The notes under the pieces: generated by a model
What the model saw: the letters and a program-made list of their open reading frames with translations, nothing else
Database searches by the model: none
What the model was told of the DNA's origin: nothing
Shown here: positions 15,915 through 24,056 of the stretch, piece by piece
How the letters are laid out: each line of letters begins with the position of its first letter
Numbering within the stretch: the first letter of the stretch is position 1
DNA from: a virus
DNA length: 48,889 nt
IMG/VR virus record: IMGVR_UViG_3300032086_000885
Location: 1-48,889 of that record
Strand: one strand, 5' to 3'
Program-made: the position numbers and the translations under genes

Positions 15915-17884
15915 GTAACGTAGCAAGGGTAGCTTCCACTGCAGCTAATGTATTAACTACACCACCCAATGTCGAAGATGTGTTCAGTACTTTTTTATAT
16001 CGTGGCCATACTCTCGGTTCTGCGCAGACCATTACTAATGACATTAACCTAAGTGGTGAAGGTGGTTTGGTTTGGATGAAAAATAGAGACTCTGCTGATA
16101 GTCATATTGTGCAAGATACAGATGCTACTGGTGTTGGTAATGCGTTAATTGTAAACAGTACCTCTCAGATGGTTGCTGTCTCAGGAACTCACTTATCTGC
16201 TTTTAATTCAAATGGGTTTTCTATCGGTACGAGTACTGATGTAAACAGAGCCAGTAATGATTTTGTCTCTTGGACATTCCGTAAAGCTGCTAGGTTTTTT
16301 GATATAGTAACTTATACTGGAACAGGTGTAAATAGGACAATAAGCCATAATCTTGATACTACACCTGGATGGATTATAGTTAAACGACTTGATAGTAGTG
16401 GTGGGGATTGGGTAATGTACCACAGTAGTTTAAACGATGGAGTTAATCCTGCTACAAAATACATACGTTTTACAACTGGTGCACAAACAGGAAATGCAGG
16501 ATATTGGAACAACACTGAACCAACTTCTACTGTTTTTTCTGTAGGTACAAACGCTGCAACAAATGCAAATGGTGGTTCTTATGTAGCCTACCTATTTGCT
16601 GACAATAACAATGATGGTATTTTTGGCCCTACTGGTGACCAAGACATTATTAAGATGGGCAGATATACTGGTAATGGATCTACCAGTGGTCACTACATTG
16701 ACGTAGGTTTTGAACCTCAGTGGCTTTTAATAAAAAAATATGACTCAGCAGGTAACTGGTCTGTATGGGATAGTTTTAGAGGCGTTGGTACATATAGCGA
16801 TCATTATCTTTATCCTGCTAGTAGCACTAGTGAAACAGATCTTACCCCTAACACTATAAACAGGCTAGACTTTACTGCTACAGGGTTTGGGTTGATGGAC
16901 AATGATGCCGATACCAACACAAATCTTGAAAACTATTTATATATAGCTATACGTAGAGGTCCAATGGCTACGCCAACTAGTGCAACTGATGTATTTTCTA
17001 TTGCAACAGCAGCAGATCTATCTAATGCACCGCCTACTTTTATATCTGGTTTTCCTGTAGATTTTAGTATGTATAAAAGAAAAGATGCCAATCAAGATTG
17101 GAACGTGTTTGATAGGGTGCGTGGAGATGCAAGAGAATTAAACACAAATTCAACTGGCGTTGAAACTGCTCAAGCAGGTACATATTATAACTATGATTAT
17201 ATGAATGGGATTGGTTCTAATACAACAAGTACTAATGCTAATGCTCATCAATTTATGTGGAGACGTGCGCCTAAATTTTTCGATATAGTGGCATGGACAG
17301 GCGATGGAACAACCTCTCGACAAATATCACATGACCTTGGTGTACAGCCTCAATGGATGATGCTGCGACCAAGAGATGCAGCGAGTAATTGGTTATTATG
17401 GTTTGCAGCTCTAGGGGAGGATCACTACTTCCCCCTTACCGATGATACTAAACAGTCTAGTGCCGTTTTTATTAATACTGCAGACAGCACAAGTTTTACT
17501 CTTGGCACTGGTACTTCTATGAACGTTTCTGGTGTAGATCACATTGCTTGGCTTTTTGGTTCTTTAGATGGTGTATCCAAGGTTGGAAGCTACACTGGCG
17601 ATGGCTCGTACCCTCGCACTATAGATTGTGGTTTTACTAGTGGTGCTAGGTTTATAATGATAAAGAATACAACTCGTACATCAGGGGCAAGGTCTTGGTA
17701 TATTTGGGATACTACAAGAGGTATCGTAGCAGGAAATGACCCACACTTGGTTTTAAACAGTAGTGTTGCCGAAGATGGTAGCTTTGACGATATTGATCCA
17801 CATAACTCTGGATTTACTATTGCTCAAGGTGGAACTCAGAGCAACAACAACGGTGACACGTTTGTTTTTTACGCAATAGCATAA
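15911..17884 (+). CDS. DUF7483-type repeat tail fibre protein
   Basis: 657 residues from the ATG at 15911; the reading frame is open further upstream, but this start gives an ATGA overlap with the preceding gene. At least three copies of the motif FDIVTYTGTG...ISHNLDTTPGWIIVKR are present (near residues 120, 455 and 555), with related IDVGFEPQWLLIKK and IDCGFTSGARFIMIK forms. This is the DUF7483 pattern seen in marine phage structural proteins. It is likely a large adhesin at the tail tip. It has no signal peptide or enzyme motif. Confidence 0.8.
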   Translation: MSNVARVASTAANVLTTPPNVEDVFSTFLYRGHTLGSAQTITNDINLSGEGGLVWMKNRDSADSHIVQDTDATGVGNALIVNSTSQMVAVSGTHLSAFNSNGFSIGTSTDVNRASNDFVSWTFRKAARFFDIVTYTGTGVNRTISHNLDTTPGWIIVKRLDSSGGDWVMYHSSLNDGVNPATKYIRFTTGAQTGNAGYWNNTEPTSTVFSVGTNAATNANGGSYVAYLFADNNNDGIFGPTGDQDIIKMGRYTGNGSTSGHYIDVGFEPQWLLIKKYDSAGNWSVWDSFRGVGTYSDHYLYPASSTSETDLTPNTINRLDFTATGFGLMDNDADTNTNLENYLYIAIRRGPMATPTSATDVFSIATAADLSNAPPTFISGFPVDFSMYKRKDANQDWNVFDRVRGDARELNTNSTGVETAQAGTYYNYDYMNGIGSNTTSTNANAHQFMWRRAPKFFDIVAWTGDGTTSRQISHDLGVQPQWMMLRPRDAASNWLLWFAALGEDHYFPLTDDTKQSSAVFINTADSTSFTLGTGTSMNVSGVDHIAWLFGSLDGVSKVGSYTGDGSYPRTIDCGFTSGARFIMIKNTTRTSGARSWYIWDTTRGIVAGNDPHLVLNSSVAEDGSFDDIDPHNSGFTIAQGGTQSNNNGDTFVFYAIA

Positions 17885-17900
17885 CAAGGAGAACACAACA

Positions 17901-18455
17901 ATGTATGCTAAAATAGAAGGGGCTACAGCAGTAAAATTCCCCTACACGTTTGGAGACTTAAGGAAAGACAATCCTAACGTATCTTTCCCAAAGAATATTA
18001 GTAGTAATGTTATGAACAGGTATAATATGGTAGGAGTTGTGGAAGGTCCACAGCCTACACTTGGGGCTTATCAAAAGGTACAACGTAATGCTTTACCTGC
18101 TCGACCAGTTTTAGGTCAAGATGATGATGGTAATGATATAGTCGCAGCATATTGGCAGATAGATTATACAGCAGTAGATATGTTTGCTGACACCACTGAA
18201 CCTGATGAAGACGGTAATGATGTCACAACTACTAAGGCACAGCATGAGGCAGCTTATCAGGCTTCCCTAGATGCTGCTACAGCAGATGCAAACAGATCTG
18301 CTCGAAACCAAAAACTAGCTGAGACAGACTTCTACGCATTGTCTGATGTAACAATGTCAGATGCTATGGCAACATACAGACAAGCATTACGTGATCTACC
18401 TGATCATAGCAACTGGCCTAATCTACAAGATTCAGATTGGCCTACTAAACCTTAA
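17901..18455 (+). CDS. Tail fibre assembly chaperone-like protein
   Basis: A 184-residue protein after the last fibre gene, with an AAGGAG ribosome site. The C-terminal third (SARNQKLAETDFYALSD ... YRQALRDLPDHSNWP ... WPTKP) matches the phage tail assembly chaperone pattern 'RN.LL..sDw..L.D...YR.aLRdi...WP..P'. The N-terminal part, VKFPYTFGDLRKDNPNVSFP, is a common partner domain. It probably helps fold or attach the fibres encoded upstream. The motif match is clear. Confidence 0.8.
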   Translation: MYAKIEGATAVKFPYTFGDLRKDNPNVSFPKNISSNVMNRYNMVGVVEGPQPTLGAYQKVQRNALPARPVLGQDDDGNDIVAAYWQIDYTAVDMFADTTEPDEDGNDVTTTKAQHEAAYQASLDAATADANRSARNQKLAETDFYALSDVTMSDAMATYRQALRDLPDHSNWPNLQDSDWPTKP

Positions 18456-18466
18456 GGGATAATCCG

Positions 18467-18949
18467 ATGAAAAAATTACTACTAATTTCCACCGTACTGC
18501 TTGCAGCATGTTCATCTAAGAATGATGTGGCAATGAATGAAGCTTACCATAAATATAATAGTTCTGCTGAGTGGAAACGTATGGACACTATTGCTACAAT
18601 AGCAGCACAAGGTGATAATGGTGTACTAGCAGCAGCTATGCTTATGCAAGGCGGTAATGCTTCTGGGGCTATCACAGCACAACCAACAAGCTCTGGTGAC
18701 AAGGTGTTGAATACAGTTGCTGCGTTATCTCCAACCATAATTGGCTTAGGGCAAATAGCTGCTACTGTAGATGGCAATCGAACAAACAAAGAGATAGCGG
18801 TTGTTCAGTCTGACAATAGTGCTAAGGTAGCAATAGATACTAATGATACAATGTCAGAATTAGCTACAGTCAGTATAGTTAAACCAGAGTTTCAAGTAGT
18901 CGAACCAAAAGTATATTGTGTCTTTGATGGCACTTCAGCTTGTCAATGA
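18467..18949 (+). CDS. Small phage lipoprotein
   Basis: 160 residues with a lipoprotein signal: MKKLLLISTVLLAAC, with the lipobox Cys at residue 15. The mature part is Ala/Ser/Gly-rich, with one hydrophobic stretch near 85-105 (VAALSPTIIGLGQIAATV), and ends with two Cys around VYCVFDGTSACQ. It lies between fibre chaperone and endolysin, so it may act in lysis or in superinfection exclusion at the outer membrane. Neither role can be shown from sequence. Confidence 0.75.
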   Translation: MKKLLLISTVLLAACSSKNDVAMNEAYHKYNSSAEWKRMDTIATIAAQGDNGVLAAAMLMQGGNASGAITAQPTSSGDKVLNTVAALSPTIIGLGQIAATVDGNRTNKEIAVVQSDNSAKVAIDTNDTMSELATVSIVKPEFQVVEPKVYCVFDGTSACQ

Positions 18950-18957
18950 GGTAAATA

Positions 18958-19425
18958 ATGGGTTTTAGATTAAGTCAAAGATCAATGGATAAACTACAGG
19001 GAGTTCACCCTGCTATGACTGGTGTTGTAGAAAGAGCTATACAAATTACAGACGTAGACTTTGGAGTTACTCAAGGTGTACGTACCTTAGATGAGCAGAA
19101 GGCTAACGTAGCTGCAGGAAGATCTCAGACAATGAAATCTAAACACTTACTACAAGAAGATGGATTTAGTCATGCCGTAGATGTAGTAGCTTATGTTGGA
19201 CCCGATGTATCATGGGAGTTAAATCTATATGACAACATCTGTGATGCATTCAAGCAAGCTGCATATGAGGTAGGTTGTAGTATAAAATGGGGCGCTGCTT
19301 GGTCTGAGGGTGACATAAGATCTTACCCTGGTTCTGCAGAAGCTGCTATGATGGCATATGTAGATCTAAGACGTAGTCAAGGACGTAGACCTTTTATTGA
19401 TGCACCTCACTTTGAGCTAATGTAA
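18958..19425 (+). CDS. Endolysin, M15 family L-Ala-D-Glu (or D-Ala) peptidase
   Basis: 155 residues with the M15C zinc-peptidase pattern: SKH (His63), SHAVDVVAY (Asp75) and a C-terminal DAPHFEL (His151) as the metal triad. The N-terminus, LSQRSMDKLQGVHPAMTGVVERAIQIT, is the family's typical start. It cuts peptide cross-bridges in peptidoglycan. It has no signal peptide, so it needs a holin. It is followed by membrane protein genes. The length agrees with phage M15 endolysins. Confidence 0.92.
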   Translation: MGFRLSQRSMDKLQGVHPAMTGVVERAIQITDVDFGVTQGVRTLDEQKANVAAGRSQTMKSKHLLQEDGFSHAVDVVAYVGPDVSWELNLYDNICDAFKQAAYEVGCSIKWGAAWSEGDIRSYPGSAEAAMMAYVDLRRSQGRRPFIDAPHFELM

Positions 19426-19652
19426 TGGAGATGTTAGAGTTCATAACCCAGTGGTTAGCCGCACCTCTTGCGTTTGTCGTGTGGTTTCTATTTATGAAAT
19501 CAACAAAGAACGAGAAGGACATTGCAGTGTTACAGACACAGTATGAATCTAACAGATTAGCTTACGACAGAGAGATGAAAGAACTAAAAGAAACTGTCAA
19601 GGCAATCTTCAACAAATTAGACAGTATAGAGCAAGCGTTAAGAGATAAGTAA
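19425..19652 (+). CDS. Small membrane protein with coiled coil
   Basis: 75 residues: one transmembrane helix at about residues 8-24 (WLAAPLAFVVWFLFM), then a charged coiled coil to the C-terminus. It overlaps the endolysin stop and the next start by one base each (TAATG). The arrangement resembles small class III-like holins or Rz-type accessory proteins, but no diagnostic motif is present. A role in lysis is inferred from the neighbours. Confidence 0.75.
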   Translation: MEMLEFITQWLAAPLAFVVWFLFMKSTKNEKDIAVLQTQYESNRLAYDREMKELKETVKAIFNKLDSIEQALRDK

Positions 19653-20128
19653 TGGACCCAGTTTCTTGCGTTATGATGGCTACAGGTGCGTTTAAAGCAC
19701 TTAAGGGCGCTATTGGCGCAGGTAAAGATCTCCAAGATATGACAGGTCAGCTTGCCACTTGGGGTAAAGCTTTCTCAGACTTTACTAACTTAGAAGAACG
19801 AGAGAAGAACCCACCTTTCTGGAAGAAAACATTCAAGGGTAGTGACGAAGAAACAGCCATAGAAATCTTTGCCCATAAGAAGAAGATGGAAGAGATGCGA
19901 AGGGAAATAAAAGAACATATCACATGGCATTACGGAAAGTCTGCATGGGACGAGGTTCTGACTATAGAGGCTAGTATGCGTAAGAAACGCAAAGATGAAC
20001 TATACAGAAAGCAAGCTCAAATGGACGCGGCTATTAACTTCGCTATTGGTGCTGTATTATTTGCTATTAGTGGGGGTTTGTTATTCCTGTTCTTTTATAT
20101 CTGGGGTCAGTATCAGGGTAGATGGTGA
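19652..20128 (+). CDS. C-terminal membrane-anchored protein of unknown role
   Basis: 158 residues. The N-terminal part has VMMATGAFKALKGAIGAGKDLQDM, the centre is charged (KKKMEEMRREIKEHI), and residues about 127-150 form a transmembrane helix (FAIGAVLFAISGGLLFLFFYI). It lies in the lysis cluster with 1-bp overlaps on both sides. The topology suggests a cytoplasmic domain tethered to the inner membrane. Proteins of this layout recur beside endolysins in marine phages, but I know no established function. Confidence 0.75.
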   Translation: MDPVSCVMMATGAFKALKGAIGAGKDLQDMTGQLATWGKAFSDFTNLEEREKNPPFWKKTFKGSDEETAIEIFAHKKKMEEMRREIKEHITWHYGKSAWDEVLTIEASMRKKRKDELYRKQAQMDAAINFAIGAVLFAISGGLLFLFFYIWGQYQGRW

Positions 20129-20298
20129 TGTGGTTCTTAGTATGGATGCAGTTTACAGTAAGTTCTGGTGAGTTCGAGTATTACCAAATAGGTACGTATG
20201 GGTCAGAAGAAGATTGTCAGCAACAGATGGTAAAAGCTAAAGTAATGGTAACTAACAGTAATTCTGCGGTGCATTGCTTTGAAGTTGATAGAAACTAA
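20128..20298 (+). CDS. 56-residue protein with short hydrophobic N-terminus
   Basis: The start overlaps the preceding stop as TGATG, a translational-coupling arrangement. The product starts MWFLVWMQFTVSSGEFEYY, has Cys30 and Cys50, and ends HCFEVDRN. The short hydrophobic start and the Cys pair suggest an exported, disulfide-bonded microprotein. It resembles in style, not clearly in sequence, the 62-residue protein at 21118-21306. Function unknown. Confidence 0.6.
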   Translation: MWFLVWMQFTVSSGEFEYYQIGTYGSEEDCQQQMVKAKVMVTNSNSAVHCFEVDRN

Positions 20299-20398
20299 GA
20301 ATAAATACATAGTGTTAGATGATAACGGAAAAGTAGTTATAATAACAAGGTATAAAAACATTGCGAGGAAGTATATGAATGGCACACACAATAGTTGA
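20285..20398 (+). CDS. Possible 37-residue protein (TTG start)
   Basis: The frame starts with TTG at 20285, overlapping the previous gene, and ends at 20398 inside the holin-like gene. It reads IETKNKYIVLDDNGKVVIIT and then RYKNIARKYMNGTHNS. The composition looks protein-like and it fills the only gap in the cluster. However, there is no clear ribosome site and the start is not ATG. Low confidence. Confidence 0.35.
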   Translation: MIETKNKYIVLDDNGKVVIITRYKNIARKYMNGTHNS

Positions 20399-20636
20399 TG
20401 ATTGGAAGGTAATTCCTAGGCTTATGATGTTGGCAGTTACGGTGCTGACTTATCAAGCTGTTCATTGGTATATGGCTTTACCCGATCCCACAATACAACA
20501 ATCAGGTCTGGTATCTGTGTGCATGGGAGCTTTAACAGGCTGCTTTGGCATATGGATGGGTAAAGAATCAAAATCAACTGTCTCAACTTCACAGGTGACT
20601 TATGCGCAAACTCCTGTTGATACTAATCGCAAGTAG
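20379..20636 (+). CDS. Holin-like protein, two transmembrane helices
   Basis: 85 residues with helices at about 13-32 (IPRLMMLAVTVLTYQAVHWY) and 42-59 (GLVSVCMGALTGCFGIWM), separated by an ALPDPTIQQ loop. This two-helix layout with the 'LPDPT' turn is common in holin candidates of marine phages. It is encoded with the endolysin and spanin candidate. It would form the inner-membrane lesion releasing the endolysin. The 3' end overlaps the spanin gene by 35 bp. Confidence 0.7.
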   Translation: MAHTIVDDWKVIPRLMMLAVTVLTYQAVHWYMALPDPTIQQSGLVSVCMGALTGCFGIWMGKESKSTVSTSQVTYAQTPVDTNRK

Positions 20637-20961
20637 TTTTCTATCGGGGTGTTATCTTACAGCCCTAAATCCATTCGCTAGTAAAGGAGGTCCCTCTGTA
20701 AATGCCAATGTACTTGCAGGTAAGGAAAACACACAACAGTTGGTCGGACAACAGAATCAACAAGATGCAGGTCGAGACATCGTTACAACAGAAATACGGA
20801 AAGAGGTCGAGGCAAAGTCAGTCGAAGAAATCAAAATCCTCAACACTAACATACCCCCTTGGGTTTTACTCCTGCTTCTGTTGGGATGGCTCTTGCCCAC
20901 ACCACAGGCAATAGGGATGGGACTATATAGGGGCATGTCGTGGTTGATTAAGAGAAAATAA
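20602..20961 (+). CDS. Candidate unimolecular spanin (lipoprotein with C-terminal membrane helix)
   Basis: 119 residues combining a lipoprotein signal (lipobox LSGC, Cys17) with a C-terminal transmembrane helix (about 86-100, WVLLLLLLGWLLP) and a Lys/Arg-rich end. A periplasmic linker of about 65 residues, rich in Gln and helical, lies between. A chain tethered to both membranes is the definition of a u-spanin such as T1 gp11, which fuses inner and outer membranes in the last lysis step. It is the last gene of the late operon and overlaps the holin-like gene. Confidence 0.7.
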   Translation: MRKLLLILIASSFLSGCYLTALNPFASKGGPSVNANVLAGKENTQQLVGQQNQQDAGRDIVTTEIRKEVEAKSVEEIKILNTNIPPWVLLLLLLGWLLPTPQAIGMGLYRGMSWLIKRK

Positions 20962-20997
20962 GCTAGTATACTAACATTACTTCCTATGTAAAACTAA

Positions 20998-21026
20998 AGG
21001 GGTCTCTTTCGAGACCCCCTTTTTTA
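20998..21026 (+). terminator. Strong intrinsic terminator of the late operon
   Basis: GGGGTCTC (20999-21006) pairs with GAGACCCC (21011-21018) around a TTTC loop, followed by CTTTTTT. It lies 37 bp after the spanin stop and before the convergent minus-strand genes. On the minus strand the T-tract is short, so it mainly stops plus-strand transcription. Confidence 0.92.
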
Positions 21027-21117
21027 TGCTTAATCTTAAGCGTAGGTTTCTTTTTATTTGGTATGACCCTAGGCTTGTACTTAGGTTGCCGTAAGTCTTT
21101 AGCCATAGGGTTAGACT

Positions 21118-21306
21118 TTATATTCTCTCTCCCCATTGTATACACCTATAATCCTTTACGTATAGACCTGAGTATTCAAACATCTCTATACCTGCTGCCA
21201 GTAGATAATTACACTTATCGTGAGAATCAACTACTGTTCTGTTAACTTCAGCGTGGCAGTCCTCAAACTCAAGAGAACTACAGAGTAAGAGAACTGCTGT
21301 CCACAT
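21118..21306 (-). CDS. 62-residue protein with hydrophobic start and Cys residues
   Basis: The ATG overlaps the DUF3310 stop by one base (TAATG on the minus strand), so it is coupled to that gene. The product starts MWTAVLLLCSSLEFEDCHAEV and later has DKCNYLLAAGIEMF and YRCIQW; four Cys in 62 residues suggest export and disulfides, or metal binding. It is the last gene of the minus-strand operon. Family not recognised. Confidence 0.6.
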   Translation of the reverse strand: MWTAVLLLCSSLEFEDCHAEVNRTVVDSHDKCNYLLAAGIEMFEYSGLYVKDYRCIQWGERI

Positions 21307-21569
21307 TATGTTCTTCCTTCTATTACTTTTTCTTCATGCTCTATGAGTTTATTGAGATACCACTGAGCTTTCTTAAGATCTTCTATACCGTTCTTATAAC
21401 GCCACCTATGTAGATACTTAGCTATATTCCCACGTAGGTATCCTATAACTTCTTCATCACTCAAGAAGTCAAAGATATACTCAATACACTCTATACTGCC
21501 CTGCCCATAGTGAGCAGGGCTATTTACGTTGTCACGTTCAATCGAACGCTTTCGTTCGTCAGGTGTCAT
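21306..21569 (-). CDS. DUF3310 protein (SaV-like)
   Basis: 87 residues from the ATG at 21569; a TTG at 21581, overlapping the upstream stop as TTGA, is an alternative start. The DUF3310 signature is clear: VNSPAHYGQGSIECIEYI, then GYLRGNIAKYLHRWRYKNG and EDLKKAQWYLNKL. The family is common in phage replication or nucleotide operons and is sometimes called nucleotide kinase-like, but its reaction is not established. Here it follows the RNR gene after one small gene. Confidence 0.85.
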   Translation of the reverse strand: MTPDERKRSIERDNVNSPAHYGQGSIECIEYIFDFLSDEEVIGYLRGNIAKYLHRWRYKNGIEDLKKAQWYLNKLIEHEEKVIEGRT

Positions 21570-21577
21570 AGGGCTAA

Positions 21578-21748
21578 TCAAAACAAGATGTCTCCGTCCT
21601 TATCATACACCTCATAGCCGAAAGAGCTAAAGACAGTGGTGTATGGATTCTCAAGTTCTTCTTGTTCAGACAACTTAGGACTTTGCATAACACCCATGTC
21701 AATTAAATGTTGCTCTAAGTAGAGCGGTATTTGTATTTCGTTTTCCAT
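21578..21748 (-). CDS. Small acidic protein after ribonucleotide reductase
   Basis: 56 residues starting MENEIQIPLYLEQHLIDMG and ending GYEVYDKDGDILF. The start overlaps the RNR stop (TAATG) and the stop TGA abuts the DUF3310 start region, so all three are probably translated in series. It is acidic and mostly helical with no Cys or membrane segment. It could be an RNR accessory or unrelated; no family is recognised. Confidence 0.65.
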   Translation of the reverse strand: MENEIQIPLYLEQHLIDMGVMQSPKLSEQEELENPYTTVFSSFGYEVYDKDGDILF

Positions 21749-23514
21749 TATTCACAACTCCTTAAACCAGTTTCTACGTCGTAGTAGCAAGCGCCACCAT
21801 CGACTACTTGTGGTTTTACATCTTCATTGATAAACAAGTCAAGCTGTTTTTCACTTTCTTCTGCAATATCTTCTGATGCAGCAGCATTTAGTATGCCATA
21901 ACGCTTACCAGAAGCTCTGAAAGTAGTACAACCAGAGGCACCACCATCGTAGGCTTTCATGTAAACATCCTTAAACTCTTCCCATGTAACATCATCCCCG
22001 ACATTACAGGTCTTAGAACAAGCACTATCTACGTACTTACTTGCTAAGTTAAGAACCTTTACGTGATCGAATACAGATAGCTCATCTGCAGTCCTGCCTT
22101 TTACACCAAACTCTCTGTAGCCATAGTCTGACACACGGTCTATCTTAGGTCCATCAAAAGTTTGTATAGTCCTATCGTAGAACAAGCTAAATACAGGTTC
22201 TATGCCAGAACTGACATTATCTGCAGATAAACTAATAGTTCCTGTAGGGGCTATAGATAACAGGTGAGAGTTTCTGATACCGTACTTAACAATGTCTTGT
22301 CTTATGTCGGATGGCAGAGTTAGTGCAAACTCACTACAAAGAAAGTTTACCTTATCGAAGAAGGGGAAAGGTCCCTTTTCTTTAGCCAGATTGATAGAAG
22401 TCCTATAAGCAGTATCTCTTAGAGTTACCATTATCTTCTCAAGGGCTTTTAAGAACCCATCAGAACCATAGACATAACCTAATGCTTCGAGAGCGTTAGC
22501 TACACCAGTCAAACCTAAACCCATTCTACGCTTGTGTTTAGCTTCTTTCTCCTGCGCTACAAGTGGATATGTGGCTCTATCTACCACGTTATCCATAGCA
22601 CGTACTACAATAGGTATATCTGCTTGAAATAGGTCATAGTCAAAAGCCCAGAAGCCATCGCTATCTTTAGACACATACTTAGTTAGGTTGAAGGAACCCA
22701 AAAGACAAGCGCCATTAGGGGGCAAAGGTTGCTCTCCACATGGGTTAGTAGCCCGTATCTTTTCGATATACCACAAGTTATTCTTTCGATTAATCCTATC
22801 AATAAACAAGATTCCAGGCTCTGCCCAGTCCCACGTACTCCGTAAAATATCATCCCATAATGCCTTAGCTTTTACTGTTTTATATACACGACCACCAAAT
22901 ACTAGGTCAAAGTCTAGGTTTCCTTTTACCGCTACCATGAAGGCATCAGTTACACCTACAGAAATATTAAACTGTGTTAACTCAGTGCTATTGTTCTTCG
23001 CTCTGATGAACTCTTCGATGTCAGGGTGATCTACCCTCAGTACACCCATCTGAGCGCCTCTACGATGCCCTGCAGAGCTGATAGTCTTACAAACTGCATC
23101 GAATATACCCATGAAGGAAAGAGGCCCACTAGAGCGGCTCTCAAGCGATTTGATGAGGGCTCCTCTTGGTCGTAGTGTAGAGAAGTCATACCCTATGCCA
23201 CCACCAAGGCGCATAGTTTGAGCAGCATCTTGTGCAGCTCTCATAATACCACTCATACTATCTTCTATACCTTCAGATACAAAGCAGTTGTAAGGAGTAA
23301 CCTCACGGGGAGAACCCATAGCAGATTGAACCCTACCTGCAGGTAAAAATCTCTGATTGTACAAAACATTACGAAAACTCTCGAAGTGTTCTGTATCATC
23401 CTTAAGTGCATCTGCTACCCTAGTCATAGCGTCAGTAAATGTTTCGTTCTTCCCACGATACTTCATAGAGTGTATCTCTTCTGAGATAGACAGTGTTGGT
23501 CCATATTCAGTCAT
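21748..23514 (-). CDS. nrdJ: Class II (adenosylcobalamin-dependent) ribonucleotide reductase
   Basis: 588 residues, the usual length of phage NrdJ. Cys77 (YNCFV) is the N-terminal redox Cys. The loop NPCGEQPLPPNGACLLGS (residues 257-274) holds the catalytic Asn257, Cys259 and Glu261, with the PPNGAC form typical of monomeric or dimeric class II enzymes. RLGGGIGYDFS and SAGHRRGAQMG are further conserved parts. It makes deoxyribonucleotides for replication using host B12. No class I small subunit or NrdD activase is present, in agreement with class II. The C-terminal swinging Cys is near the end (RSCE). Confidence 0.92.
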   Translation of the reverse strand: MTEYGPTLSISEEIHSMKYRGKNETFTDAMTRVADALKDDTEHFESFRNVLYNQRFLPAGRVQSAMGSPREVTPYNCFVSEGIEDSMSGIMRAAQDAAQTMRLGGGIGYDFSTLRPRGALIKSLESRSSGPLSFMGIFDAVCKTISSAGHRRGAQMGVLRVDHPDIEEFIRAKNNSTELTQFNISVGVTDAFMVAVKGNLDFDLVFGGRVYKTVKAKALWDDILRSTWDWAEPGILFIDRINRKNNLWYIEKIRATNPCGEQPLPPNGACLLGSFNLTKYVSKDSDGFWAFDYDLFQADIPIVVRAMDNVVDRATYPLVAQEKEAKHKRRMGLGLTGVANALEALGYVYGSDGFLKALEKIMVTLRDTAYRTSINLAKEKGPFPFFDKVNFLCSEFALTLPSDIRQDIVKYGIRNSHLLSIAPTGTISLSADNVSSGIEPVFSLFYDRTIQTFDGPKIDRVSDYGYREFGVKGRTADELSVFDHVKVLNLASKYVDSACSKTCNVGDDVTWEEFKDVYMKAYDGGASGCTTFRASGKRYGILNAAASEDIAEESEKQLDLFINEDVKPQVVDGGACYYDVETGLRSCE

Positions 23515-23543
23515 TTTTTATCTTTCTTATTATAGTTAATTTA

Positions 23544-23563
23544 GGTGACTATCTATTGTCACC
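23544..23563. promoter_or_regulatory. Inverted repeat at mazG stop, upstream of nrdJ
   Basis: GGTGAC (23544-23549) and GTCACC (23558-23563) form a 6-bp dyad with an 8-bp centre, overlapping the last codons of mazG. On the minus strand a TATAAT hexamer lies 14 bp further toward nrdJ, without a good -35. It may be an operator or a weak processing hairpin. Confidence 0.3.
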
Positions 23564-23905
23564 GCTCCCTCGTATCTTACCGTTCTTCTTCCTCTTCGTC
23601 AACTTATCCATGTTCATAGATGCTATCTCTGAAAGAGGGTAGCCAAGGTCTTCGGCAAGTATAGCTACATACCATAGTACATCGCCAAGTTCTTTGGCGA
23701 CTTCATCTTTATCGACTACACCATCTCTAAGCCACTTCTTAATCTTGTCAGCTACTTCACCTGCTTCACTTGATAAGCCCAGTGCAGGGTAGACAATCTT
23801 AAACTTGTCACTGTAAACAGCAAACTTACGTGCCTTAACTTGGTAGTCGTTAAATCCATCATCATATCTATTCATAAAGGCATCTATATCATCAGCAGTT
23901 ATCAT
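23549..23905 (-). CDS. mazG: MazG-like nucleotide pyrophosphohydrolase
   Basis: 118 residues with the MazG/all-alpha NTP-PPase signature: SSEAGEVADKIKK (Glu47 and Glu50) and KELGDVLWYVAIL (Glu72 and Asp75), the four Mg-binding acids. It hydrolyses (d)NTPs to NMP and pyrophosphate. In marine phages it is often placed near RNR, as here. The start overlaps the upstream gene by 14 bp. Length fits single-domain phage MazG. Confidence 0.9.
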   Translation of the reverse strand: MITADDIDAFMNRYDDGFNDYQVKARKFAVYSDKFKIVYPALGLSSEAGEVADKIKKWLRDGVVDKDEVAKELGDVLWYVAILAEDLGYPLSEIASMNMDKLTKRKKNGKIRGSGDNR

Positions 23906-24056
23906 CGTCGTACATCTCCAACTCTAAGAAACCCAATTCGTCTAAAAGCATAAGAACTTCGGGTTTGTTCATTTCACCATCTTCTAAGATTCTTTCGAAC
24001 CCATAAGCCTCGATCATATCGAGGACTTCTTCGTAACTCTTGTCAGCCACTTCCAT
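23892..24056 (-). CDS. Small acidic protein upstream of mazG
   Basis: 54 residues from the ATG at 24056, preferred over an upstream start because it gives the same 14-bp overlap with the preceding gene as this gene has with mazG. It reads MEVADKSYEEVLDMIEAYGF and ends in MYDDDNC. It is very acidic and helical, and might mimic DNA or bind a basic partner. Not recognised. Confidence 0.6.
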   Translation of the reverse strand: MEVADKSYEEVLDMIEAYGFERILEDGEMNKPEVLMLLDELGFLELEMYDDDNC

